DNA of 64,000 nucleotides from Parvimonas micra. GTDB lineage: Bacteria > Bacillota > Clostridia > Tissierellales > Peptoniphilaceae. The position numbers were made by a program, and so were the translations under genes. The stretch is from positions 1,240,001 to 1,304,000 of the forward strand of contig NZ_LR134472.1 in the NCBI RefSeq assembly GCF_900637905.1, in the 5' to 3' direction. Below, piece after piece: positions 49,058 through 58,079 of this stretch. A model generated the notes under the pieces. That model saw nothing but the letters and a program-made list of their open reading frames with translations. It was not told the origin of the DNA and ran no database searches. Position 1 is the stretch's first letter, and every line of letters begins with the position of its first letter.

Positions 49058-51887
49058 AAATACAATTAGAATTAAAGGAGCAAAAGTAAATAATTTAAAA
49101 AATATAGATTTAGAAATTCCAAGAGATAAAATGGTTGTTTTTACAGGACTTAGTGGAAGTGGAAAATCATCTTTAGCTTTTGATACAATTTATGCCGAAG
49201 GGCAAAGAAGATATGTTGAGAGTTTATCAAGTTATGCAAGACAATTTTTAGGTCAAATGGATAAACCTGATGTTGAATATATTGATGGACTAAGTCCGTC
49301 AATATCTATTGATCAAAAAACTACAAATAGAAATCCAAGATCTACTGTAGGAACTGTTACTGAAATTTATGATTATTTAAGATTGCTTTTTGCAAAAATT
49401 GGAATTCCAAAATGTCCAATATGTGGAACCGAGATAAAAAGTCAAAGTATCGACCAAATGGTTGATAGAGTTATGAAACTTGAAGAGAGAAGTAAGATAT
49501 TTGTGTTAGCTCCTGTAATTCGTGGAAAAAAGGGAGAACATAAAAAACTTTTAGAAAATATAAAAATCCAAGGTTTTGTTCGTGCGATTATTGACGATAA
49601 AGAATATGAACTTACTGAAGAAATTGAATTAGATAAAAATAAAAAACATAATATTGATATTGTAGTTGATAGACTTGTTGTAAAAAAGGGGATTGAATCA
49701 AGACTTACAGAGAGTTTGGAAACAGCTTTTAAATTTAGTGACAGTATTGTTAAGGTTAAGGTGGTTGATGGAGAAGAAATTTTATTTTCTGAAAAAATGT
49801 CCTGTCCTAACGGGCATATTTCATTTGATGAAATTGAACCTAGAACTTTTTCTTTTAACAGTCCTTTTGGAATGTGTCATGATTGTAATGGACTTGGAAG
49901 CCATAAAATTATAGATCCGGATTTGGTAATTCCTGATAAAAATAAATCACTTTTAGAGGGAGCTATTGAATGTTACAACATGACTACTGGGGAAGATGGA
50001 TACTATTACAAAATATTTCACGAAATCATAAAATATAACGGTTTTGATGAAAATACTCCTTTTAAAGATTTAAGTAAAGAAACTATAGATGAACTTCTTT
50101 ATGGGACAGGATCAAGAAATATAAAATTTAGGTTTGAAAGTAAGTTCACAAATGAAAATAAAACTTTTAATAAACCATTTGAAGGAATAGTAAAGAATTT
50201 AGAAAGAAGATATGCTTCTTCTCCAATGTCTTCTATGAGAGAAAAAATTGAAACAGTGATGTCTGAAATGGAATGTGAAACTTGTAAAGGAAAAAGACTT
50301 AATGAAAAAGCTCTTTCAATTTTTATAAGAGATAAAAATATTTCAGATGTTACTGCAATGTCTGTTCAAAAATTAAATGAATGGTTTAATGATTTAGAAT
50401 TAACAGAAACTGAAAGTATTATTGGTGAAAGAATTTTAAAGGAAATTAGAGAAAGACTTAAATTTTTAAAAGATGTAGGTCTTGAATATTTAACTTTGGC
50501 AAGAAGTGCAGGAACTCTTTCAGGAGGAGAAAGTCAAAGAATTAGACTTGCAACTCAAATCGGTTCAGGGCTTGTTGGAGTTGTTTATGTTTTAGATGAA
50601 CCAAGTATCGGTTTACATCAAAGAGATAATGAAAAACTTTTAAATGCTTTAAGAAATTTAACAAATCTTGGAAATACTTTGATTGTAGTAGAACATGATG
50701 AGGATACTATTCGTTGTGCTGACCATATTGTAGATATTGGACCAAGAGCAGGCATTCATGGTGGAGAGGTTGTTGCTCAGGGAACTCTTAAAGATATTAT
50801 GAAGAGTAAAAAATCTATTACAGGTGCATATCTTTCAGGAAAAAGTAAAATAGAAGTTCCTAAACAAAGAAGAAAATTTACAGATACAATTAAAGTTTTT
50901 GGAGCAAGAGAAAATAATTTAAAAAATATTGATGTTGAATTTCCTATCGGTGTTTTTACTTGTGTAACTGGTGTTTCCGGAAGTGGAAAGAGCAGTTTGG
51001 TAAATTCAATTTTAAATAAAGAATTGTCAAACAAATTAAATAGGAGCAAACAAAAAACAGGAAAATTTGATAGGATAGAGGGCTATGAAAAGCTTGATAA
51101 AGTTATTGAAATTGACCAAAGTCCAATAGGTAGAACTCCGCGTTCAAATCCTGCAACTTATACTAAACTTTTTGATAATATAAGAGATGTTTTTGCTATG
51201 ACTACAAAGTCAAAAATGAAAGGATATAGTAAAGGTAGATTTAGTTTTAATGTTCATGGTGGCCGTTGTGAAGCTTGTAAAGGAGACGGAACAATAAAGG
51301 TTGAAATGCACTTTTTACCTGATGTATATGTTCCTTGTGAAGTTTGTGGTGGTAAAAGATATAATAGAGAAACTTTGGAAGTAACATATAATGGAAAAAA
51401 TATTTCAGATATTTTGGAAATGACTGTTGAAGATGGACTTAAATTCTTTGAAAATCATCCTTCAATAAAAAGAAAATTACAAACTTTATATGATGTAGGA
51501 TTGGATTATATTAAGATTGGTCAAAGCTCAACAGAACTTTCAGGTGGAGAGGCTCAAAGAGTTAAACTTGCATCTGAACTTGCTAAACGTGGAACGGGAC
51601 AAACTGTTTATATTTTAGATGAACCAACTACAGGATTACACATTGATGATATAAAAAAATTGATTGAAGTTTTAAATACCTTAGTTGAACAAGGAAATAC
51701 TGTTATTGTTATAGAACATAATTTAGATATGATAAAAATTGCAGATCATATAATTGATTTAGGTGTTGAAGGTGGCGACGGTGGAGGAACCATTGTAGTA
51801 ACAGGCACACCTGAGGAAGTTGCAAAATGTGAGAAATCATATACAGGACAATTTTTAAGGAAAATATTAGGAGAGCAAAATGGATAG
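49050..51887 (+). CDS. uvrA: Excinuclease ABC subunit UvrA
   Basis: The damage-recognition ATPase of nucleotide excision repair. Two ABC modules are seen: Walker [21 protein letters not shown] near the N-terminus and [17 protein letters not shown] at about residue 637. The signatures are [19 protein letters not shown] and [19 protein letters not shown]. Zinc-binding Cys pairs lie in [15 protein letters not shown], and the CEACKGDG / CEVCGGKRY set. The 945-residue length is normal. Confidence 0.97.
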   Translation: MSKNTIRIKGAKVNNLKNIDLEIPRDKMVVFTGLSGSGKSSLAFDTIYAEGQRRYVESLSSYARQFLGQMDKPDVEYIDGLSPSISIDQKTTNRNPRSTVGTVTEIYDYLRLLFAKIGIPKCPICGTEIKSQSIDQMVDRVMKLEERSKIFVLAPVIRGKKGEHKKLLENIKIQGFVRAIIDDKEYELTEEIELDKNKKHNIDIVVDRLVVKKGIESRLTESLETAFKFSDSIVKVKVVDGEEILFSEKMSCPNGHISFDEIEPRTFSFNSPFGMCHDCNGLGSHKIIDPDLVIPDKNKSLLEGAIECYNMTTGEDGYYYKIFHEIIKYNGFDENTPFKDLSKETIDELLYGTGSRNIKFRFESKFTNENKTFNKPFEGIVKNLERRYASSPMSSMREKIETVMSEMECETCKGKRLNEKALSIFIRDKNISDVTAMSVQKLNEWFNDLELTETESIIGERILKEIRERLKFLKDVGLEYLTLARSAGTLSGGESQRIRLATQIGSGLVGVVYVLDEPSIGLHQRDNEKLLNALRNLTNLGNTLIVVEHDEDTIRCADHIVDIGPRAGIHGGEVVAQGTLKDIMKSKKSITGAYLSGKSKIEVPKQRRKFTDTIKVFGARENNLKNIDVEFPIGVFTCVTGVSGSGKSSLVNSILNKELSNKLNRSKQKTGKFDRIEGYEKLDKVIEIDQSPIGRTPRSNPATYTKLFDNIRDVFAMTTKSKMKGYSKGRFSFNVHGGRCEACKGDGTIKVEMHFLPDVYVPCEVCGGKRYNRETLEVTYNGKNISDILEMTVEDGLKFFENHPSIKRKLQTLYDVGLDYIKIGQSSTELSGGEAQRVKLASELAKRGTGQTVYILDEPTTGLHIDDIKKLIEVLNTLVEQGNTVIVIEHNLDMIKIADHIIDLGVEGGDGGGTIVVTGTPEEVAKCEKSYTGQFLRKILGEQNG

Positions 51888-52470
51888 ATATATTTTAATT
51901 TTAACAGATACCTTTGAAGAAGTTGAAGCACTTACTCAAGTTGATTATCTTAGAAGAGCGGATATTAAGGTCGATATGATTTCAATTACAGGAAAACTTC
52001 AAGTTACAAGTAATAGAGGAATAACTGTTTTAGCTGATGATTTGATTGAAAATATAAATTTAAAAGAATATGCAGGAATTATTATTCCTGGTGGACTTCC
52101 TGCTGCTTTTGACATCAGAGAGGATAAAAGAGTTTTAGAAATAATAAAGAAATTTGACGAAGAGCATAAATTGATTTCTGCAATTTGTGCAGGACCTTCA
52201 GTTCTTGCAAAAGCAGGTGTTTTATCCGGAAGAAATGCAGTAATTTATCCTGGAATGGAAGATGAATTGCTTGATGCAAATGTAAAAGAAGATGCAATTT
52301 GTATAGATGACAATATAATTACTGCAAGAGGAGCAGGACTTGCAGGAGAACTCGCTTATACATTGATTAGAAAAATAAAAGGAAAAGTTCAAGAAAAACA
52401 AGTTCGTTTTATGTCTGTTGATTATTTGTTGAGAGATTTTATTCTAAGGGAAGAAAAGAATGGGAAATAA
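51880..52470 (+). CDS. DJ-1/PfpI family protein (deglycase-like)
   Basis: A 196-residue DJ-1/PfpI superfamily member. The nucleophile elbow with the reactive Cys is LISAICAGPSVLAKAGVL (about residues 97-114), and the early strand motif LTDTFEEVEALTQVDYLRRA carries the conserved Glu. GIIIPGGLPAAFDI is typical. Family members act as glyoxalase III/deglycases or redox sensors; which applies here is unknown. It overlaps both uvrA and rlmN, so it belongs to that operon. Confidence 0.9.
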   Translation: MDRYILILTDTFEEVEALTQVDYLRRADIKVDMISITGKLQVTSNRGITVLADDLIENINLKEYAGIIIPGGLPAAFDIREDKRVLEIIKKFDEEHKLISAICAGPSVLAKAGVLSGRNAVIYPGMEDELLDANVKEDAICIDDNIITARGAGLAGELAYTLIRKIKGKVQEKQVRFMSVDYLLRDFILREEKNGK

Positions 52471-53506
52471 AAAAATAGAATTTAATTCTTTGAAAATTGA
52501 AGAGCTTGAAGATTTATTTTTGAGTTTGGGAGAAAAGAAGTTTAGGGCTGAACAATTTTTTAGATTTATGCATCAAAAGAAAAACTTTGAAATAGAAAAT
52601 TGCAAGCAACTGCCTAAAGTTTTAATTGAAAAACTAAAGGAAATAGGATATATAAATACTTCTTCAATTTATACAAAATATGAATCAAAGCTAGATAATA
52701 CAAAAAAATATTTAATTAAATTATTTGATAATAGAATAATTGAAACTGTATTTATGGACTATGGAAGTTATTGTACAGTTTGTATTTCAAGTCAAGTAGG
52801 TTGTAGAATGGGCTGTACTTTTTGTGCTTCAACAAAAGAAAATTTTAAAAGAAATTTAACTTCTGGTGAAATGTTAAATCAAATTTATCTAATAGAGAAT
52901 GATTTGAATTTAACTATAAATAATGTTGTTATTATGGGTATTGGAGAACCACTTGATAATTATAATAATGTAATAGGATTTTTGAAAATTATAAATTCTG
53001 AAAAAGGTAAAAATTTGAGCCTAAGAAATATTACAATTTCAACTTGTGGACTTGTCCATAATATTTATAAATTAGCCGATGAAAAATTACCCATAACACT
53101 TACAATTTCGCTACATAATCCGTTCCAAAAGGAAAGAAGAGAGATAATGCCTATTTCCGACAATTTTTCAATTGATGAAATATTAAAGGCTTGTAAATAT
53201 TATTTTGATAAAACTTCAAGAAGAGTGAGTTTTGAATATACAATAATCAAAGGACAAAACGATTCAAGAGAACATGCATTAGAGCTTAAAAATATTCTAA
53301 AGGGCTTAAATTGCCATATTAATATAATTCCTTTAAATTCAATAAAAGAGTTTGATGGAGTTGCACCAAGTACAAAGTATATTTACTCTTTTAAGTCAAT
53401 GCTTGAAAATTATGGAATAAATGCAACAATAAGAAAGAAACAGGGCGATGATATAAATGGAGCTTGTGGGCAACTTAGACAAGGTGTATTAGAAGAAGAG
53501 AATTAA
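52460..53506 (+). CDS. rlmN: Dual-specificity RNA methyltransferase RlmN
   Basis: A radical SAM enzyme that makes 2-methyladenosine in 23S rRNA (A2503) and in tRNA. The Fe-S cluster motif CRMGCTFCAS (about residues 114-123) and the upstream SSQVGC are intact. The conserved C-terminal Cys is in NGACGQL (about residue 338), and GIGEPLDNY is the GEP SAM motif. The 348-residue length is normal. It is the last gene of the uvrBA group and is followed by a terminator. Confidence 0.95.
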   Translation: MGNKKIEFNSLKIEELEDLFLSLGEKKFRAEQFFRFMHQKKNFEIENCKQLPKVLIEKLKEIGYINTSSIYTKYESKLDNTKKYLIKLFDNRIIETVFMDYGSYCTVCISSQVGCRMGCTFCASTKENFKRNLTSGEMLNQIYLIENDLNLTINNVVIMGIGEPLDNYNNVIGFLKIINSEKGKNLSLRNITISTCGLVHNIYKLADEKLPITLTISLHNPFQKERREIMPISDNFSIDEILKACKYYFDKTSRRVSFEYTIIKGQNDSREHALELKNILKGLNCHINIIPLNSIKEFDGVAPSTKYIYSFKSMLENYGINATIRKKQGDDINGACGQLRQGVLEEEN

Positions 53507-53528
53507 CTGACTGTGAAGTCAGTTTTTT
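53505..53528 (+). terminator. Rho-independent terminator after rlmN
   Basis: AACTGACT pairs with AGTCAGTT around GTGA and is followed by TTTT. It overlaps the stop codon region. Confidence 0.85.
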
Positions 53529-53595
53529 ATTGTAAAACAACAAGGTTCTCTGGAACCCACCAGATGCGAAGCATCGTGGAAGGGTTGGGTTCTTA
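53529..53595 (+). repeat. Dispersed 67-bp structured repeat, copy 2
   Basis: Same length and near-identical sequence to 25091-25157, including the perfect GATGC-GAA-GCATC hairpin and ATTG-N-N-AAACAACAAGG start. The CTGG/CCAG pair here replaces CGGG/CCCG of copy 1. It lies directly after the rlmN terminator. Confidence 0.8.
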
Positions 53596-53924
53596 TTAAA
53601 AAAATTTCTAATAAAATATTTAGAACAATCAATATTCATTATTAAAAGTTTTTATAATTTGATAATTTTATTATTTGTAAATTTCAATATTTACTAAAAT
53701 TAATTATATAAAAAATTTATATATATGTATTTTATATAATAAGTAATATTTATTGATAAAAGCTTATAAATATTGAAATTTCAATAAATTATAAAATAAG
53801 AAAAAATTATTTAGACTATCAAATCAAATTTTTAAAAATGATTATTATTATGCTATAATGGGTAAACATTTAATAATCTTTAATGATTATAAAGATTGTT
53901 TATATTTTAAAATTGGAGGTTAGT
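53596..53924. other. AT-rich intergenic region with long inverted repeat and promoter-like sites
   Basis: No ORF. AAATTTCAATATTTA (53679-53693) recurs as an exact reverse complement at 53767-53781, 73 bases apart. A -10-like TATAAT lies at 53854-53859. A smaller dyad (AATCTTT / AAAGATT, about 53875-53897) sits in the leader of the next gene and could be an operator or RNA hairpin. Confidence 0.5.
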
Positions 53925-55052
53925 ATGAGTAAGTTTTATGAAGATGCATTATTATTTGCTAAGGAACATATTTTGCCTTATGCAAAAGAGATTGATGAAA
54001 AGATGGAATTTCCTGTTGAATCTTTTAAAGAAATGGGAAAAGCTGGATATTTCAAATTGATGATTCCTACTGAACTTGGGGGATTAGGAAAAGGAATGAC
54101 AGAGCATTCTGAAGCATGTATGGCTTTTGCTAAAAGTAGTGCAACAGCCGGACTTTGTTATATGATGCATAATGTTTGTTTAAGTATTGTTTTGAAATAT
54201 GCTAGCGATGAGCTAAAAAGCAAAATTGTTAAAGATGTTGTTGAAAATAATAAGTTTTTAGGATTTGCTTATTCAGAGTTTGGATCAGGGACAAATTTTT
54301 ATCGACCTGATATTAAAGCTGAGTTTAATGATAAAGAAGTAATTTTAAATGGAACAAAGAGTATGGTTACATCTGCTGGACAAGCTTCTTATTATCTATT
54401 GCTTTCTTCTTCAGAATCAGGTGAAGGAATTGATAACTGGATTGTTCCTATTGAAACTGAAGGTGTTGAATTTAAGCAAAGCGAATGGCAAGGTTTAGGA
54501 ATGAGAGGAAATGTTTCTTGTCCTATGGAATTTGTAGATGCTCATTTGTCGAAATCATATAGAATAGGTAAAATTGGAGATGCTATGACTCATATTTTTG
54601 AAGTTGTTGCACCTTTCTTTATTACAGGTTTAGCTTCAGTTTATACAGGTGTTTGTGAAGCTGTTCTTTCAGAAGCGTTAAGTCATGCAACAAATAGGAA
54701 ACATACTTTTGGTTCTAAACTTGCAGAATATGAAACTGTACAAACACATATTTCAAGAATATATTCTCAAACTAATGCTGCAATCTTAGGAACAAAAGAA
54801 GCAGCCAGAGCTGCTGATGCTGGAGAAAGTGATGCTATAGTGAAAATTATATCAGCTAGAATTTTTGCGTCAGAGGCTGCTATTGAAGTTGCAAGATTAG
54901 GAATGAGAGTTGGAGGTGGAAAAGCTTATAATAAAATGGGAATAATGGAAAGACTTTTAAGAGATTCTTATGCCGGACAAATTATGGCACCAAGTGTTGA
55001 TGTTTTAATTCTTTGGTTGGGAAGAGCTCTTTTGGGACTACCTTTAATCTAA
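53925..55052 (+). CDS. Acyl-CoA dehydrogenase-like flavoprotein
   Basis: A protein of about 375 residues with the acyl-CoA dehydrogenase fold: N-terminal helices (ALLFAKEHILPYAKEIDEKM), the middle beta domain with FAYSEFGSGTNFY and LNGTKSMVTSAGQASYYLLL (FAD-contact regions), and a C-terminal helical domain ending APSVDVLILWLGRALLG. The usual catalytic Glu position is not obvious by eye. It could be a true dehydrogenase, or one of the related flavin-dependent monooxygenases of sulfur scavenging (DszC/SfnC-like). The ATG at 53925 has GGAGGT upstream. It leads a four-gene operon. Confidence 0.85.
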   Translation: MSKFYEDALLFAKEHILPYAKEIDEKMEFPVESFKEMGKAGYFKLMIPTELGGLGKGMTEHSEACMAFAKSSATAGLCYMMHNVCLSIVLKYASDELKSKIVKDVVENNKFLGFAYSEFGSGTNFYRPDIKAEFNDKEVILNGTKSMVTSAGQASYYLLLSSSESGEGIDNWIVPIETEGVEFKQSEWQGLGMRGNVSCPMEFVDAHLSKSYRIGKIGDAMTHIFEVVAPFFITGLASVYTGVCEAVLSEALSHATNRKHTFGSKLAEYETVQTHISRIYSQTNAAILGTKEAARAADAGESDAIVKIISARIFASEAAIEVARLGMRVGGGKAYNKMGIMERLLRDSYAGQIMAPSVDVLILWLGRALLGLPLI

Positions 55053-55125
55053 ATTTCAATTTTTTAATAAATAGGCTTTTTTGCTTAAATTTATCTTAAA
55101 TATTTACAAAATAGGAGGAACATAT

Positions 55126-55947
55126 ATGAATAAATTAAAAGTTGGAGCAGTAGTTTATGCACCTAGAGTTACTGTTATTTGGGGGATAATTGCCGATTTC
55201 TTCAAAGAAGAAGGTTTTGAAATTGAACCGATTTACTACAAAGACTATAGATCACAAGTTGACGGACTTATGAAAGGAGAAATTGATGTTGCTTGGAATT
55301 CTCCTCTTGCGTGGTTAGATGCTAATTTAAGAACTAATGGGAAAGCACTAAATGGTTCTATGAGAGATACAGATAATGATCGTTCAACTTATTTGGTTGT
55401 AAAAAAATCTTCAAATATAAAATCTATAGAAGATTTAAAGGGAAAAATGATAGGCTTTGGTGCTATTGATTCTCCTCAAGCCAGACTTATACCTATATAT
55501 AATTTATATCAACATGGTCTTGAATTTAATAAAGATTATGTTGAAAAAAGATTTGATATAGGAATTGGACTTCATGGAGATCATGTCGGTGGAGAATTGG
55601 ATTCAGCAAAAGCTATGCTTAATGGCGAAGTTGATGCTACTTGGATGTTGGATTTGAATTATGATGCATGGATACAAGACGGAACTATTGATAAAAATCA
55701 AGTTGATATAATTTATAAAACTCCGTTTTTTGATCATTGCATTTTTTCAGGAAGACCTGATCTTAAAGTTGAAAAATTTGAAATGTTTGCAAAAATTTTA
55801 CACAAAATGGATTACAATAACCCTGAACATAAAGAAATGATGGATATGGAAGGGCTAAAAAAGTGGGTTATTGGTCGAACAACAGGATTTGAACAAATTA
55901 AAAATGCAAATGAATATATTAATTTTTTAGAAACTTTTTATAAGTAG
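55126..55947 (+). CDS. PhnD/SsuA-like substrate-binding protein without signal peptide
   Basis: A 273-residue type II periplasmic-binding-protein fold (PhnD-like, PF12974). Visible parts are KVGAVVYAPRVTVIWGIIAD at the N-terminus, GLMKGEIDVAWNSPLAWLDA (about residues 47-66), DRSTYLVVKKSSNIKSIEDL and LKGKMIGFGAIDSPQARLIP. There is no signal peptide or lipobox after the ATG at 55126 (AGGAGGAA upstream), and no ABC permease or ATPase is nearby. It may work in the cytosol as an enzyme partner or sensor. It lies between the flavoprotein and a MetE-like gene. Confidence 0.83.
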   Translation: MNKLKVGAVVYAPRVTVIWGIIADFFKEEGFEIEPIYYKDYRSQVDGLMKGEIDVAWNSPLAWLDANLRTNGKALNGSMRDTDNDRSTYLVVKKSSNIKSIEDLKGKMIGFGAIDSPQARLIPIYNLYQHGLEFNKDYVEKRFDIGIGLHGDHVGGELDSAKAMLNGEVDATWMLDLNYDAWIQDGTIDKNQVDIIYKTPFFDHCIFSGRPDLKVEKFEMFAKILHKMDYNNPEHKEMMDMEGLKKWVIGRTTGFEQIKNANEYINFLETFYK

Positions 55948-55954
55948 GTATGAG

Positions 55955-57136
55955 ATGAAAAAAACTTTTAAACCATTTACAACTTCTCTTATAGGAAGTC
56001 TGCCAAGAAGTAAAGAGATAATGGCTTTGAAGAGAAGATTAAAATCTGATGTAGATTTCAAAAAGGAATATGATGAATTAATAAAAATCGAAACGGAAAA
56101 ATTGGTTAAACTTCAAGAAAAATATTCAATAGATATAATAACTAATGGAGAATTGGCAAGAGATAATTATGTTTCTTTTGTAGCAGATAGGATAGATGGA
56201 GTTGTTATGATGAATATGGGTGATATGCTTGAATATATAGACGATAAACAGATGTTCGAACAAATCTTGGAAACACTTGATGTTCCATCTGTTAGTATAA
56301 AAAATGCTATTTGTAACGGTGTTTTGAAATATAATAAAAGTTTAGTTTCCGATGAGATAAAATTCTTGAAAAAAATTACAACTTCTCCTGTAAAAGCAAC
56401 ACTTCCGGGTCCCTATCTTATGACAAGATCTATGTGGCTTCCCGCTCTTAGTAAAAAATTTTATGATAGCAAAGAAGAATTAGGTAAAGATGTAGTAAAA
56501 ATTTTAAAACAAGAGATAGATAATTTAATAGAAGCTGGTGTTGATATAATCCAGTTCGATGAGCCTGTACTTACAGAAGTTGTTTTTTCTGAAGGAAAAA
56601 CAAGATCTTTTATGTGTGCTGCTCTTTCTGAAAGAAAGGATCCTACAGAGGAATTAATATTTGCTACTAATTTAATAAAATGTGTTATGGATTATATGAA
56701 GGATAAACCTGTACTTAGTTCACTTCATGTTTGTAGAGGAAACTGGAGTAAGGATGAGAGTATTTTGCTTAAAGGACCATATACACCTCTTGTTTCTCTT
56801 TTTGAAGAGACGTCTCCAAATATTTTAGCGCTTGAGTTTTCAACTCCTCGTGCAGGAGAGCTTGATTCTCTATTATCAAGTGAAAAAATTAAAGAAAATT
56901 CAATTCTTGCGCTTGGAGTTATAAATCCTAGAACGGATGTTATTGAAACAGCGCAATCAATAATTGACAGAGCTAGAGAAGCGTTGAAATTTATATCTAA
57001 AGAAAGACTTTGGTTAAATCCTGATTGTGGCTTTGCTACTTTTTCAAATAGACCTGTAAGTACATTTGAAATAATTGAAAAGAAGTTGGAACAATTACAA
57101 ATAGCTAAAAATGCTTTAAGGGAAATGTATGAGTAG
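55955..57136 (+). CDS. Short MetE-like (core, cobalamin-independent methionine synthase family) methyltransferase
   Basis: A 393-residue protein matching the C-terminal catalytic half of MetE. The zinc ligands appear in order: SLHVCRGNW (His and Cys, about residues 251-253), LEFSTPRAGELD (Glu) and NPDCGFATFSN (Cys, about residue 355). IIQFDEPVLTEV is the substrate Asp/Glu motif, and TTSLIGSLPRSKE the N-terminal strand. The N-terminal folate-binding duplicate of classical MetE is absent, so methyl may come from methylcobalamin, another methyl carrier or a sulfonium compound. It starts 7 bases after the binding-protein gene. Confidence 0.87.
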   Translation: MKKTFKPFTTSLIGSLPRSKEIMALKRRLKSDVDFKKEYDELIKIETEKLVKLQEKYSIDIITNGELARDNYVSFVADRIDGVVMMNMGDMLEYIDDKQMFEQILETLDVPSVSIKNAICNGVLKYNKSLVSDEIKFLKKITTSPVKATLPGPYLMTRSMWLPALSKKFYDSKEELGKDVVKILKQEIDNLIEAGVDIIQFDEPVLTEVVFSEGKTRSFMCAALSERKDPTEELIFATNLIKCVMDYMKDKPVLSSLHVCRGNWSKDESILLKGPYTPLVSLFEETSPNILALEFSTPRAGELDSLLSSEKIKENSILALGVINPRTDVIETAQSIIDRAREALKFISKERLWLNPDCGFATFSNRPVSTFEIIEKKLEQLQIAKNALREMYE

Positions 57137-57596
57137 TTTATATGAATCATATAATTATGATGCTTCCTACAGAGCGGTTTTAAGTTCTAATGATGTTGTA
57201 AAAGTTTTTACAGAAAAAGACTTTATTGAAGTGAATTCTCAAATAAGTTTTGATATAGAAGATAGCAATAAAACTTCTTTTAATTATTTTGCAAGCTCAA
57301 TTATTTCAGGAATAATTCATAATTTAATTTTTATTTCAAAAAAACTTAATATAAAATTAGAGGATATTGAAGGAAAAATTAAAATAAAACTAAAAAATCC
57401 GCTGACAGTATTAGCTGTTAAAGGCTATTCTGAAGAAGCAAAAATTGATAGTTGTGATATCACAGTATATTTGTTTTCAGATCTTGAAGATGATGAATTA
57501 ATTGAATTTTGTAAAAAATCTTTGAATAGCTGTTTTATTTATAACACACTTAAGGATATAATGGATATTAATATAAAATTTATTCCAATATTATAA
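57129..57596 (+). CDS. OsmC-like protein
   Basis: A 155-residue protein with an OsmC-type layout: N-terminal strands, a central long helix (FNYFASSIISGIIHNLIFIS, about residues 51-70), strands IKIKLKNPLTVL and a late helix with SLNSCFIYNTLK (Cys at about residue 136). In peroxidase-type OsmC/Ohr a first reactive Cys sits in the central helix. That helix has no Cys here, so the classical two-Cys peroxidase activity is unlikely. It overlaps the MetE-like gene by 8 bases and is followed by a strong terminator. Confidence 0.75.
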   Translation: MSSLYESYNYDASYRAVLSSNDVVKVFTEKDFIEVNSQISFDIEDSNKTSFNYFASSIISGIIHNLIFISKKLNIKLEDIEGKIKIKLKNPLTVLAVKGYSEEAKIDSCDITVYLFSDLEDDELIEFCKKSLNSCFIYNTLKDIMDINIKFIPIL

Positions 57597-57609
57597 AACT
57601 TTTATTTAT

Positions 57610-57655
57610 AGACCTAAATTATTAATTGAAAAGTTAATGATTTTAGGTCTATTTT
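57610..57655 (+). terminator. Rho-independent terminator of the four-gene operon
   Basis: AGACCTAAA pairs with TTTTAGGTCT, extended by TTAA pairing inside, and is followed by a T-rich tail. Confidence 0.85.
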
Positions 57656-57771
57656 TATATATTTTCCAAGACTAGAAATACTAAAATATTTTTAAAAAGG
57701 TATTGAATTGTTTTCATAATAATGGTAAAATATAATTGGTTTAGATATTAATACAATTTAGGAGGCGTATT

Positions 57772-58032
57772 ATGGTAGAAAAAAACGTTATAATAAAAAA
57801 TGAAACGGGATTACACGCAAGACCTGCAGCATCTTTGGTTCAATTTGTTAAGAAATTTGATGAAAGTATTGAAATTATTATGGATAATAAGGTTGCAGAT
57901 GCAAAAAGTATTTTTAATGTTATGAGTTTAGGTATTTCTAAAGGAACAGAGGTAACATTGAGAGTTGATGGGGAAAATGAGGAAAAAACTTTAGAAGAAG
58001 TTGTAAACTTCATAGAAAATTTAGCTGATTAA
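57772..58032 (+). CDS. ptsH: HPr phosphocarrier protein
   Basis: The 86-residue phosphocarrier of the sugar phosphotransferase system. The phosphorylated His is in NETGLHARPAASL (about residue 16), and the regulatory Ser is in DAKSIFNVMSLGI (about residue 47), the site used by HPr kinase in Firmicutes. AGGAGGC precedes the ATG. It is separated from ptsI by a short hairpin that probably lowers ptsI relative to ptsH. Confidence 0.96.
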   Translation: MVEKNVIIKNETGLHARPAASLVQFVKKFDESIEIIMDNKVADAKSIFNVMSLGISKGTEVTLRVDGENEEKTLEEVVNFIENLAD

Positions 58033-58042
58033 TTTTTAAGTA

Positions 58043-58067
58043 TAGCTTCTCGAGAGAGAAGCTTTTT
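58043..58067 (+). terminator. Intra-operon terminator or attenuator between ptsH and ptsI
   Basis: AGCTTCTC pairs with GAGAAGCT around GAGA, followed by six T. Because ptsI starts only about a dozen bases later with no promoter of its own visible, partial readthrough is expected. Confidence 0.75.
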
Positions 58068-58079
58068 TGGTGGAGTATT

